From Telluria antibiotica (GTDB taxonomy: Bacteria; Pseudomonadota; Gammaproteobacteria; Burkholderiales; Burkholderiaceae_D): a stretch of DNA of 64,000 nucleotides. Positions 32,201 through 41,519 of the stretch are shown here, piece by piece. The stretch covers positions 674,010-738,009 of the forward strand of contig NZ_JAAQOM010000001.1 in assembly GCF_011682055.1 (NCBI RefSeq), written 5' to 3'. The notes below the pieces were generated by a model that saw nothing but the letters and a program-made list of their open reading frames with translations, did no database searches and was not told where the DNA came from. Made by a program: the position numbers and the translations under genes. Position 1 is the stretch's first letter; each line of letters opens with the position of its first letter.

Positions 32201-32548
32201 GCCGCAGGCGCAGTCGCCCAGCGCCCAGTGCCGGCTCTCCTGTCCGGCGAGTGCGCCGGACAGCGCGCACCAGCGCACCGTTTCCGTACCGTCCGGCGTC
32301 GAGTCCAGCGCGCCATCGCGCACGGCGATGACGACGGCATCGGCGCCACACAGCGTGCACAGGGCGTCCGCCAGACACTGCATCGCGTCGTGGGGCGCAT
32401 CAGCCATTGCCTGCGCCAGCGCCGCGAACTTCCTCGTCTCATCGGCCCCGTCGTGCGCAGGAAGGTGGGCGGGACGTTCACGCAATACCGCTTCCACAAC
32501 ATCGTTGTCGCGGACCCCGAGCCATGCGTCAGGTGTCGAGTCGGCCAT
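29225..32548 (-). CDS. Large soluble hybrid histidine kinase: GAF, four PAS, HisKA, HATPase, REC
   Basis: This 1107-residue protein has no membrane segments. From N to C: a GAF-like domain (about 40-190); a coiled coil; four PAS domains (about 243-365, 366-490, 495-620 and 625-745), each ending in a DITERK-type coil (DVTENKE, DVDERRR, DITVRKR, DITGAVQ); HisKA with the phosphorylated His in FLATLAHELRNPLAPISNA (about 755-775); HATPase (about 860-970, DTGIGIPADALPGVFDMFAQ); and a C-terminal receiver with VDDNRDAADTLGLLLEADG and Asp in VLLDLGMPGMDG. It should sense a cytosolic small molecule, light or redox signal. No dedicated output regulator is adjacent. Confidence 0.93.
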   Translation of the reverse strand: MADSTPDAWLGVRDNDVVEAVLRERPAHLPAHDGADETRKFAALAQAMADAPHDAMQCLADALCTLCGADAVVIAVRDGALDSTPDGTETVRWCALSGALAGQESRHWALGDCACGVAIEADSAVLFEHPAEQFPSLRSTGLSPREFLGVPWHIRGRAVGAVGIVLGADGDALFDADDLRLLRAGAAFAAAAHQAGGGRAGSDGGEIERKVEERLRPVLESKEHLEREVEESRAAERALREHKALIDATLSIGTVGVLYFDIDGTVRDVNQAFERMTGYTCDELRTMPNWRDMTPPEFWDVSARALRDLIDHGVTSPYTKQMRRKDGSRWWGLFAPARIWGQGANARCVLFVIDVTENKETEARLAESEERFRAMVEGFAQTVWETDAHGRVIIGSPSWTAYTGQTEAASLGVGWIEAVHPDDRAYVLREWRAAVGTRRVLNAEFRVQSAAGGWRWTNARAAPLFNRDGSVRKWVGMHIDVDERRRTQAALAESERRYRMLFEAMDEGFLLATVRFDDAGRAVGLDYAEANPAAVRMANIAYVGPGQLRMRPEHEPCWLDACAQVVRTGVSSRSQCFSPPLSSWYDFFVYPVGGRQVPRVAILFHDITVRKRAEDALRESEGRFRALADASPALVYQFDVDGNVIYLNQRCVTDEAPAGPGTSGWTDIARPDDMDAYLRDVYGGIRKNGTFTQRLHTLVKGGSWHWFESHASPWYSGEGEHRGYVGISLDITGAVQAEEALKEADRRKDEFLATLAHELRNPLAPISNAVQLMRRPDGRRQSDRVVEMVGRQVKQMARLVDDLLEVSRITRGKIDLKLERVPFTEIVHSAVETSQPLIDRAGHQLAVALPEQPLVLEADRVRLTQVFSNLLNNAAKYTDTGGRIWFDVRREDDQVVATVRDTGIGIPADALPGVFDMFAQAHRSTGRGQGGLGIGLTMVRSLVEMHHGTVEARSPGPGQGSEFIVRLPLAPAIDVDDVPQLGHARPAAPFHGQRILVVDDNRDAADTLGLLLEADGAEVRVCYDGRAALAAAESFLPTSVLLDLGMPGMDGFEVARRLRQDERFAGVRIAALTGWGQDADRRQTRNRGFSHHLTKPVSIEDLHQILA

Positions 32549-32984
32549 GATTGTCGATTATTGGTTGCCACCACCTTGGAACTTCAGACTACTTGACAAT
32601 TCGATCAGTGCCAATCGAATTTCAATCGTGCTCGCCATGTTTAACAAAATTTGAAGAAATCCCCGTCGACGGCGATCGAAAATGTGGCGAGACCGTCAAA
32701 TGGCGCTGTTTACATTGTCACCGTTCCATTTCTCGATACAAAAACGATAGCGATAACAGCCAACGGCCGTAGTCACATTGCGATCGTAATGAACAGAAGG
32801 TTACCGGGATCAGCGCGCCGCCGTCCACGCTTTTGCCGCGTGACGACGCACCTCGCCATCTCGCATTGCGGAATATTCATCCGGAATCGTGGTAACCAGG
32901 AATCACGGACACATTGGTAAAAGTCTCTATATTGTTGCAAAGCGGAAATATGTTATATTCAAGAAATCTTGCCGACCGTACAGC
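32549..32984. other. Intergenic region, AT-rich, divergent promoters
   Basis: This 436-base gap between the hybrid kinase and the PhnD-like gene is distinctly AT-richer than its surroundings. Besides the promoter at 32932-32959, a minus-strand TTGGCA-17-TAGTCT pair at 32586-32614 could drive the kinase. No coding region that I can support is present. Confidence 0.5.
32932..32959 (+). promoter_or_regulatory. Candidate sigma-70 promoter for the PhnD-like gene
   Basis: TTGTTG and TATATT are separated by 16 bases. The -10 box ends 25 bases before the chosen ATG, so the 5' leader would be short. Confidence 0.55.
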
Positions 32985-33839
32985 ATGCTCCACCCCTACT
33001 TCGCCCATTCCGTCCTGGCCCTCGCGGCCGTTGTGTTCTTCGCCGGCGCCGCCCGCGCCGCCGAGTCGCCGTCATACAATTTCGCACCCGTGAACCAGTA
33101 CAGCCCGCAAGTGTCGGCCAGCTTCTGGAACCCGATCATCGAATACGTCTCGAAAAAGAGCGGCGTGCGCCTGAACCTGAAGCTGGGCCGCACGTCGGCC
33201 GACGCGATGAGTTACGTATTGGCGCGCGAGGCCGATTTCGCGTTCACGAACCGGCTGTTCTGTCCGGGACGCGCAGGCTTGGGGTGGACCGTGTTCGGCC
33301 GCCGCAACACGTCACCCGTGCGCGCACAGATCGTCGTGCCTGCCGATTCGCCGATCCATCGCATCGAGGAGCTGGCCGGCACCCCGGTCGCGTTCCCGGG
33401 GCCGGAAGCGACGATCGCGTACAAGGTCGCCTACGCCGAGCTGCTGCGCCACAAGATGCCCGTGGACGTGGTCTTCGCCGGCAATGCGGATGCCGTCTTC
33501 ACGCAGCTGTTCGCCGGCAGGGTCCGGGCCGCCGGCGCCAGCTCCCAGCTCGCGCAGCACTATGCGGGACGCGAGCGCAAGGCGTTCCGCGTGCTGTGGA
33601 CCTCCCCGCCGTTCACCGACCTCGCGCTGATGGCGTCGCCGCGCGTGCCCGCCGCCGAGGCGCGCGCCGTCGCCCGGGCGTTCTTCGACATGAACCGCGA
33701 TCCGGAAGGCGCGCGCATCCTCGCCGAGGCGACGACGCTCGTGCATTCGGACACGCCATTCGCCTTCGTCCCCGCCACCGGCGCCGACTATGCGAGCTAC
33801 CGCGCGTTCTGCGCGACGGCGCCGCTCGACGTGCGCTGA
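32985..33839 (+). CDS. PhnD-like periplasmic substrate-binding protein
   Basis: The protein has 284 residues with a signal peptide (1-24, ending AGAARAAES) from the ATG at 32985. The mature part resembles the phosphate/phosphite/phosphonate binding family: NPIIEYVSKKSGVRLNLKLG, READFAFTNRLF, IVVPADSPIHRIEELAGTPV and AFPGPEATIAYKV. No permease or ATPase genes are present. Instead the gene runs 13 bases ahead of a membrane-bound GGDEF/EAL protein, so it is more likely a periplasmic sensor subunit than a transporter part. The ligand is unknown. Confidence 0.85.
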   Translation: MLHPYFAHSVLALAAVVFFAGAARAAESPSYNFAPVNQYSPQVSASFWNPIIEYVSKKSGVRLNLKLGRTSADAMSYVLAREADFAFTNRLFCPGRAGLGWTVFGRRNTSPVRAQIVVPADSPIHRIEELAGTPVAFPGPEATIAYKVAYAELLRHKMPVDVVFAGNADAVFTQLFAGRVRAAGASSQLAQHYAGRERKAFRVLWTSPPFTDLALMASPRVPAAEARAVARAFFDMNRDPEGARILAEATTLVHSDTPFAFVPATGADYASYRAFCATAPLDVR

Positions 33840-33852
33840 GGACACCGCCGCG

Positions 33853-36747
33853 ATGATCCTGCTCCGCGCCCTTCTGCGCCGGCCGCGCCGGCTGTCGTCC
33901 CCGGCAGCGCTGCTGGCCTTCCTGCTGCCGCGCTCCCTCGTCGGCCGCGTGTTCACCGTGTTCAGCTTCACGCTGCTGCTGTCGCTGGGCACGGGCCTCG
34001 GCCTGTTCTACCGCTACCAGTTCCTGCAGCACATCGAAGAAACGCAGGATACGGCGTTGACCCTCGTCGAAGTGGCCACGCAGACGATCGAGGACAGCGT
34101 CGTCGTCGGCGACTACGACACCGTCAAGCGCACGCTGGGCAAGATGCTGTTCCAGTCGCCGTTCAAGCGCGCCGAATTCATCGACATGGCGGGCGGCACG
34201 TTGCGCGTCGACGCGCCGCGCGTGACGCGTGCGCTGGCGCCGCGCTGGCTGACGGAGCTCATCGCAGCCAAGCTGTTCGACGTCAACCGCATCGCCAATG
34301 TTGGCGGGCGCGACTACGGCGTCGTGCGCCTGCAGTTCGACGAGGAAAAGCTGGCGGCCCAGCTGTGGAGCCTCGTGCTGGAAACGGCCGGCGTCGCGTC
34401 GATCGTGTTCGTGGCGAGCCTCGCACTGATGCGTACCCTCGTGCGCCGCTGGCTCGACAACCTGGGGCGCCTGCGCTCGTTCGAGGACGACGTGGCCGCC
34501 GGCCGCGTCACCGCGGAAGCCGCGCTGCTGGCGGATGCGCCCACGGAGATCAAGGAAGCGATCCGCGCCGTCAACCGCAGCGCCGCGAGCCTGCGCGACC
34601 AGTTCGGCCAGCGCATCGACTCGCTGATGAATTCCCTCGTGCAGCACAAGAGCGCGATGGACCAGGCCGCGATCGTGAGCGAGGCCGATGCGACGGGCAT
34701 CGTCACCGGGGTGAACGACCTGTTCGTCACGAGCAGCGGCTTCACGCGGCCCGAGGTCGTGGGCCAGCGCCTGGGCGACGTGGGCCGTCCCGCCGGCGCG
34801 CGCCTGCCGTGGCGGCCGTCCGACCGCGTGTGGAATGGCGAAGTCGTGATCGAGGGACGCCAGGGCCGCTGCCACTGGCACCGCACGATCGTCCCGATGT
34901 TCGGCGCGGACGGCGCCGTCGAACGCTATATCTGCATCGACATCGACATCACGGAACGCAAGGAATTCGAGCGCACGATCGTCGAGAACGCGCAGCGCCA
35001 GACCCTGATCGCGGAACTCGGCCGCAAGGCGCTGGCGGCGAACGACCTCGACGACCTGTTCGCGGACGCCGCCGACACCACCGCGCGCGGCGTCCGCGCC
35101 CCGTGCGCCGGCCTGTTCGAAGCGACGCCGAACGGCATGGTGCTGCGCGCCGGCGCGGGCCGCCTCGCGCCGGCCACGGGCCTGCAGCTGGGCCACGTGC
35201 CGGGCGAGACCCTCGCCGCGGGCGAACGGGCCGCGCGGCGCACGTGGTTCGCGCCGCTGGCCGCCGCGCACGACATCGCGGACGGCATCGACACGCCCAT
35301 CATGTGCGGCGAGCGCATGTTCGGCGTGCTGGGCGTGTACGCCACCGGCACCCGGCGCTTCGGCGCGGACGACGCCAGCTTCCTGCACGGCGTCGCAAAC
35401 ATCCTGGCCACCGCGGTGGAGCGCCACGAGGCGCGCAACCGCCTGACCTGGCTCGCGCAATACGATCCGCTGACGAACCTGCCGAACCGGCGCCGCCTCG
35501 CCCAGTGCCTGGAAGACGCGATTGCCCGCGCGGGCCGCGACGGCGACCGCGCGGCCGTCATGTTCATCGACCTGGACCGCTTCAAGAACGTCAACGACAT
35601 GCTGGGACATGGCGTGGGCGACCAGCTGCTCGTGCAGGCCGCGAAGCGCCTGCGTGCGTGCGCACGCGACGAGGACGTCGTGGCGCGGCTGGGCGGCGAC
35701 GAATTCGCCGTCGTGCTGCCCGCGATCGCCGCCGACACCGATGCGGCGGCCGTCGCGGCGCGCGTCATCGACGCGCTGGCGCAGCCGTTCTACCTCGCGG
35801 GCCAGCAATTGTTCGTGTCGGCCAGCGTGGGCATCGCGACGTATCCCGAGAACGGGTGCGACGCCGAGGCACTGCTGAAGAACGCCGACACGGCCATGTA
35901 CGGCGCGAAGAACGGCGGCCGCAACAACTACCAGTTCTTCGTCGCCGCGATGCACGAGAACGCGGCGCAGCGGCTGCAGACGGAAGTCCAGCTGCGCCAG
36001 GCGCTGGAGCGCGGCGAATTCCTGCTGCACTACCAGCCGAAGCTGAACCTCGCCGCCGGCACCATCAGCGGGTTCGAGGCGCTGCTGCGCTGGAACCACC
36101 CGCAGCGCGGCCTCGTGCCGCCGCTGGAATTCATCGGCATCCTCGAGGACACGGGCCTCATCCTGCCCGTCGGCGAATGGGTGATCGGCGAAGTGTGCCG
36201 CCAGCTCGCCGCATGGCAGGCGCAGGGCATGACCGTGCGGCCGGTGGCGATCAACCTGTCCGCGCGCCAGTTGCAGCAGGCCGACCTGGACGGCGCCGTC
36301 GAGCGCATCGTCGGCCGCGCGGGTGTCGACCCCGCGCTGCTCGAATTCGAGCTGACGGAATCGATGCTGATGGCGAACCCGGAGGCCGCCGTCGAGATCC
36401 TCACACGCATCAAGGCGCTCGGCATCCGGCTCTCGGTCGACGATTTCGGCACCGGCTATTCGAGCCTCGCCTACCTGAAGCGCTTCCCGCTGGACGCCCT
36501 GAAGATCGACCGCACGTTCGTGCGCGACCTGCCGGACGATCCGGACGACGCCGCGATCACGAAGGCCGTGATCCGCCTCGCGCACAGCCTCAGCCTGAAG
36601 GTCGTGGCGGAGGGCGTGGAGAACGTCGAGCAGATCCGCGAGCTGGAACAGTACGCGTGCGACGAGATCCAGGGTTATTACGTCAGCCGTCCGCTGCCAG
36701 CCCACGGCTGCGCCGCGCTGCTGGCGGGCGCGCCGGCCATGGCGTGA
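33853..36747 (+). CDS. Membrane sensor PAS-GAF-GGDEF-EAL protein
   Basis: The protein has 964 residues. Two membrane segments (about 34-54 and 170-192) bracket a periplasmic domain; then come a HAMP-like linker, a PAS domain (about 270-375), a GAF-like domain (about 395-520), GGDEF and EAL. GGDEF is intact (RLGGDEFAV, about 612-620) with an RxxD inhibitory site five residues before it (RDED). EAL is intact: EALLRW (about 742), NLSARQL, FELTES, DDFGTGYSSL, KIDRTFV, AEGVE and a Q after it. It could therefore both make and degrade c-di-GMP. Coupling to the PhnD-like gene suggests that ligand-loaded binding protein docks on the periplasmic domain. Confidence 0.93.
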   Translation: MILLRALLRRPRRLSSPAALLAFLLPRSLVGRVFTVFSFTLLLSLGTGLGLFYRYQFLQHIEETQDTALTLVEVATQTIEDSVVVGDYDTVKRTLGKMLFQSPFKRAEFIDMAGGTLRVDAPRVTRALAPRWLTELIAAKLFDVNRIANVGGRDYGVVRLQFDEEKLAAQLWSLVLETAGVASIVFVASLALMRTLVRRWLDNLGRLRSFEDDVAAGRVTAEAALLADAPTEIKEAIRAVNRSAASLRDQFGQRIDSLMNSLVQHKSAMDQAAIVSEADATGIVTGVNDLFVTSSGFTRPEVVGQRLGDVGRPAGARLPWRPSDRVWNGEVVIEGRQGRCHWHRTIVPMFGADGAVERYICIDIDITERKEFERTIVENAQRQTLIAELGRKALAANDLDDLFADAADTTARGVRAPCAGLFEATPNGMVLRAGAGRLAPATGLQLGHVPGETLAAGERAARRTWFAPLAAAHDIADGIDTPIMCGERMFGVLGVYATGTRRFGADDASFLHGVANILATAVERHEARNRLTWLAQYDPLTNLPNRRRLAQCLEDAIARAGRDGDRAAVMFIDLDRFKNVNDMLGHGVGDQLLVQAAKRLRACARDEDVVARLGGDEFAVVLPAIAADTDAAAVAARVIDALAQPFYLAGQQLFVSASVGIATYPENGCDAEALLKNADTAMYGAKNGGRNNYQFFVAAMHENAAQRLQTEVQLRQALERGEFLLHYQPKLNLAAGTISGFEALLRWNHPQRGLVPPLEFIGILEDTGLILPVGEWVIGEVCRQLAAWQAQGMTVRPVAINLSARQLQQADLDGAVERIVGRAGVDPALLEFELTESMLMANPEAAVEILTRIKALGIRLSVDDFGTGYSSLAYLKRFPLDALKIDRTFVRDLPDDPDDAAITKAVIRLAHSLSLKVVAEGVENVEQIRELEQYACDEIQGYYVSRPLPAHGCAALLAGAPAMA

Positions 36748-36811
36748 GGGGCGGCGGCAGGGAACGCCCGCATCGGCTAAGATAGCGGGATTCCTCCGTT
36801 CCAGACCTACC

Positions 36812-38008
36812 ATGGCAGACAATCGAATCCAGGTGGCGCGCCGTGTCGACGCCATCGAACCCTTCCGCGTGATGGAAATGGTCAAGGCCGCAGCAAGCAT
36901 GACGCGCGCCGGCCAGGACGTCATCAGCATGAGCGTCGGCGAACCCGACTTCACGGCGCCCGACATCGTCGCCCGCGCGGCCGTCGAGGCGATCCAGCGC
37001 GGCGCCACGCAGTACACGGAATCGCTGGGCCTGCCCGCGCTGCGCGAGGCCATCTCCGCCCACTACGCCCGCGCCTACGGGCTCGACGTCGCGCCGCAGC
37101 GCATCGTCGTGACGGCCGGCGCGTCGGCCGGCCTGCTGCTGGCCTGCGCCGCGCTCGTGGCCGACGGCGACGAGGTCCTGATGCCCGACCCGAGCTACCC
37201 GTGCAACCGCCATTTCGTCAGCGCGTTCGGCGGCAACGCGGTGCTCGTGCCGTCCGGCCCCGCGGAACGCTACCAGCTGACGGCGGCCCAGGTGGCGGCG
37301 CGCTGGACGGAACGCACGCGCGGCGTGATCGTCGCGTCGCCGTCGAACCCGACGGGCACGTCGATGACGCCGGACCAGACGCGCGACCTCGTCGCGGCCG
37401 TGCGCGCGCGCGGCGGCTTTTCCATCATCGACGAGATCTACCAGGGCCTGTACTACGGCGAGAAGGAAGGCGACCGGGCGACGAGCGCCCTGTCGTTCGG
37501 CGACGACGTCATCACCGTCAACAGCTTCTCGAAGTACTTCAGCATGACGGGCTGGCGCCTCGGCTGGCTCGTGCTGCCGGAAGCGCTGGTGCCCGCGGTC
37601 GAGAAGCTCGCGCAGAACCTGTTCATCTGCGCACCCGCGATCGCCCAGCACGCGGCGCTGGCCGCTTTCCACATTGAGGCCATCGCCATCTTCGAGGAAC
37701 GCCGCCGCGAATTCCGGCGCCGCCGCGACTTCCTCGTGCCCGCGCTGCGCGACCTCGGATTCACGGTGCCCGTGCTGCCGGACGGCGCGTTCTACGTGTA
37801 CGCCGACATCACGCAGGTCCCGCACCGGGACGCGCGCGACAGCAGCGCGTTCGGGATGGCCGTGCTGCGCGACGCGCTGGTGGCGCTCGTGCCCGGCGAC
37901 GACTTCGGCTTCGCCGCGCCGAAACAGCACGTGCGCTTTTCCTACGCGACGAAATACGAGCGGATCGAACAGGCGGTCGACCGCCTGGCTCGCCTGCTGC
38001 GGCGCTGA
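36812..38008 (+). CDS. Pyridoxal-phosphate aminotransferase, class I
   Basis: This 398-residue fold-type I aminotransferase has its PLP-binding Lys at about residue 241 in NSFSKYFSMTGWRLGW. Other landmarks are SVGEPDFTAPD, TQYTESLGLPALREAIS, VTAGASAGLLLACAALV, SPSNPTGTSMT and the C-terminal Arg in KQHVRFSYATKYERIEQA (carboxylate binding). The substrate may be aspartate, alanine or another amino acid and cannot be fixed by eye. It stands alone, convergent with the KaiC/kinase genes. Confidence 0.9.
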   Translation: MADNRIQVARRVDAIEPFRVMEMVKAAASMTRAGQDVISMSVGEPDFTAPDIVARAAVEAIQRGATQYTESLGLPALREAISAHYARAYGLDVAPQRIVVTAGASAGLLLACAALVADGDEVLMPDPSYPCNRHFVSAFGGNAVLVPSGPAERYQLTAAQVAARWTERTRGVIVASPSNPTGTSMTPDQTRDLVAAVRARGGFSIIDEIYQGLYYGEKEGDRATSALSFGDDVITVNSFSKYFSMTGWRLGWLVLPEALVPAVEKLAQNLFICAPAIAQHAALAAFHIEAIAIFEERRREFRRRRDFLVPALRDLGFTVPVLPDGAFYVYADITQVPHRDARDSSAFGMAVLRDALVALVPGDDFGFAAPKQHVRFSYATKYERIEQAVDRLARLLRR

Positions 38009-38020
38009 CGGCGCGCGCCG

Positions 38021-39403
<1,383 letters not shown>

Positions 39404-39412
39404 GTTGGGCCT

Positions 39413-40873
39413 TTATTTGTGCGGCTCGCGCCGCGTCGGGAAGCCCGACATCAGGGCATCGAGCTTGGGCGCGTGCGGCGCCACCTCGATGCCGGCATCG
39501 GTGATGCGGTACTCGCGCAGCTCGTTGCTGTGGCTCGTACCGCGCACTTTAATGACGGTCATGAACTTGCAGACGTGGCCTTCGACCTCGGCGAAGCGCA
39601 TCGACAGCACGGCATCGGCGAGGAAGCACAGGTTGTCGATCGAGAAGCGCCAGTTCGGCGAGTTGTCGTCGTAGCCCACCGTGACGAGCGCCGTCACGCC
39701 GCGCCGCGCCAGCATCGACAGCGTGCGGAACACGGACAGGCGCAGGTCGTAGCGGAACTCCGGCGCGAGGTACAGGCCAATCTCGGACAGCGAGTCGATC
39801 ACGACCCGCGTCGCGCCCGTGCGCTCGATCGCTTCCGTCAGCTGGTCGAGCAGTTCCTCGACGGTGAGCGACAGCGACAGCGATTCCAGCACGGTCACCT
39901 GCCCGTCCCGCACGAGCTTGACGAGTTCCCTGTTGTGCAGGCGCGAAGTATGCTTCTCGAAGAACACGGCCACGCCCTTCTCGCCCTGCGCGGCCCCCGC
40001 CTGCAGGAAGCGCGTGCCGAGGATCGTCTTGCCGATGCCGGTGGGCCCCGACACAAGCAGCGTATGCCCTTGCGGCAGGCCACCGTGCAGCATCTCGTCC
40101 AGGCCCGGGACGCCGAGCGGGATGCGCCGCGGACCGTCGGCGATCGTCTGGTACGCGTCCGGGATCGGCGTCAGCAGGCGCGGATACACGCGGATGCCGT
40201 CGTCCGTGATGCGCAGCGTGTGCGCGCCCGCCATATGGGCCTGCCCGCGCATCTTGACGATGCGGATCTTGCGCACGACCGAGTCCTCGTCGAGGTTGTG
40301 CGACAGCGCGATCATGCCGTCGGCGACGGTGATGATCGGATTGGCCTCGACGTCGGCCTGGCTGTATTCGCCGATCAGGAACGTCGTCGCCTGCCACGTC
40401 GCCATGCGCGAGCCGAGTTCCTGCACGAAGTGCTGCAGGTCCCACAGGCCCTCGTTGCCGCTGCGGGCCGTCTGCACGACGGAGCGGAACGAATCGACGA
40501 ACACGAGGCTCGGCGAAAAATCCTCCACTTCACGCATGATGCGCTCCAGCACACCGCTGAAGTCGCCCGAGCGCAGGTCGTCGGCCAGGTTCACATAACG
40601 GACGGCCGGGCCGACCTTGTCCATGTCGAAGAACGAGAACTGCTGCTGGTAGCGCAGCATCTTCAGCGGCGGTTCGCCCAGCACGGTGAAGAACAGCGCG
40701 CGCCGCTCCGCGTTCGCGAGCGCGAACATGATCTGGTGCGCGAGCGTCGTCTTGCCGCTGCCAGGGGCACCCGCGATCAGCGTGAACGAAAACTCGGTGA
40801 GGCCGCCCCCAAGGAGAACATCGAGCCCGGGCACGCCGGTACACAATTTCGCCAGGGTTACTTTTCCGCTCAT
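39413..40873 (-). CDS. KaiC-like double-domain RecA ATPase
   Basis: The protein has 486 residues from the ATG at 40873. It carries two RecA/KaiC domains: Walker A GAPGSGKT (35-42) and GPTGIGKT (276-283), with Walker B SLVFVDS (122-128) and TRVVIDS (355-361). The tail VRGTSHSNELREYRITDAG (about 443-461) matches the KaiC C-terminal arm. The catalytic double Glu of cyanobacterial KaiC is altered (GE at 66-67; EK at 306-307), and the region aligned with the Ser/Thr autophosphorylation pair reads NLCFLADAV, with no Ser/Thr. So this is a non-clock KaiC-family regulator, probably ATPase-driven. It overlaps the 140-aa gene by 4 nt. Confidence 0.9.
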   Translation of the reverse strand: MSGKVTLAKLCTGVPGLDVLLGGGLTEFSFTLIAGAPGSGKTTLAHQIMFALANAERRALFFTVLGEPPLKMLRYQQQFSFFDMDKVGPAVRYVNLADDLRSGDFSGVLERIMREVEDFSPSLVFVDSFRSVVQTARSGNEGLWDLQHFVQELGSRMATWQATTFLIGEYSQADVEANPIITVADGMIALSHNLDEDSVVRKIRIVKMRGQAHMAGAHTLRITDDGIRVYPRLLTPIPDAYQTIADGPRRIPLGVPGLDEMLHGGLPQGHTLLVSGPTGIGKTILGTRFLQAGAAQGEKGVAVFFEKHTSRLHNRELVKLVRDGQVTVLESLSLSLTVEELLDQLTEAIERTGATRVVIDSLSEIGLYLAPEFRYDLRLSVFRTLSMLARRGVTALVTVGYDDNSPNWRFSIDNLCFLADAVLSMRFAEVEGHVCKFMTVIKVRGTSHSNELREYRITDAGIEVAPHAPKLDALMSGFPTRREPHK

Positions 40874-41292
40874 TGCTTGTGCTCCTCTTGATTCTTGTGC
40901 GGTGCGCCGTCTGCCCCGGTCTCGGCCAGCAGCCGCGCCGTCAACGTGGGGCCGATGAGGGCGCCGAGCTGGCGTACGAACGTGCCCATCAATGCTTCGT
41001 GCGTCGCGGCCGCCTCGGCGGGGTCGGCCGCCGCGAGGTCGCGCTCGAGGGACGTCAGCAGCAGGCTGCTCGTCCTGCGCGCGGTATCGACGCTGAGCCA
41101 TTCCCGCGGCGGGGCCAGCAGGCGCGCGGAACGGGTGAACAACGCGACGAAACCGCCTTCGCCGATCAGCGGCACCAGCTGCCGGCCCAGGCGCGACCAG
41201 GGCCGGATCAGGGGCTCGACGTGGCCGGGCCGCGTCGCGTCCGACGTCCTGTCGGCGGCAACCTGCTGCGCTCTGTTTTCGTCTTTATCCAT
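40870..41292 (-). CDS. Unknown 140-residue protein, first gene of KaiC-like operon
   Basis: From the ATG at 41292 (MDKDENRAQQ) the protein has 140 residues, soluble and helix-rich, with a hydrophobic patch (RQLVPLIGEGGFVALFTRSA, about 37-56) and a second helical half (ALMGTFVRQLGALIGPTLTA). It is not KaiB (no thioredoxin-like pattern) and I do not recognise it. Its stop overlaps the KaiC-like start (ATGA), so the two are translated together and may bind one another. A longer in-frame start upstream lacks support. Confidence 0.65.
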   Translation of the reverse strand: MDKDENRAQQVAADRTSDATRPGHVEPLIRPWSRLGRQLVPLIGEGGFVALFTRSARLLAPPREWLSVDTARRTSSLLLTSLERDLAAADPAEAAATHEALMGTFVRQLGALIGPTLTARLLAETGADGAPHKNQEEHKQ

Positions 41293-41519
41293 GCAGGGGT
41301 GGTGTCGGGGTTGTCGTGCCGGGGCGGCGTGGCCTCGGCTGGCCTTCCGTCCGGCCATTATAACCCGCGCGGGGAAAGTTAAATTTTTAAAATGGCGTCA
41401 ATACAAACATGGCAATTCATCATCCTCGCTCAGCCGCACTGGCGGCAGGCGTGGCGCAGCGGTAAGATCGCGGGCTGAGGCATTACCCGGCCTCGCCCCA
41501 CCTCGACCACAGGACCACC

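Noticed and set aside
32549..32984. Small plus-strand frames in the AT-rich gap before the PhnD-like gene
   Set aside because: No ribosome sites, no recognisable composition, and the frames cross the likely promoter.
33613..37053. Long minus-strand open frame opposite the GGDEF-EAL gene
   Set aside because: Antisense to a protein with clear GGDEF and EAL motifs; no motif of its own.
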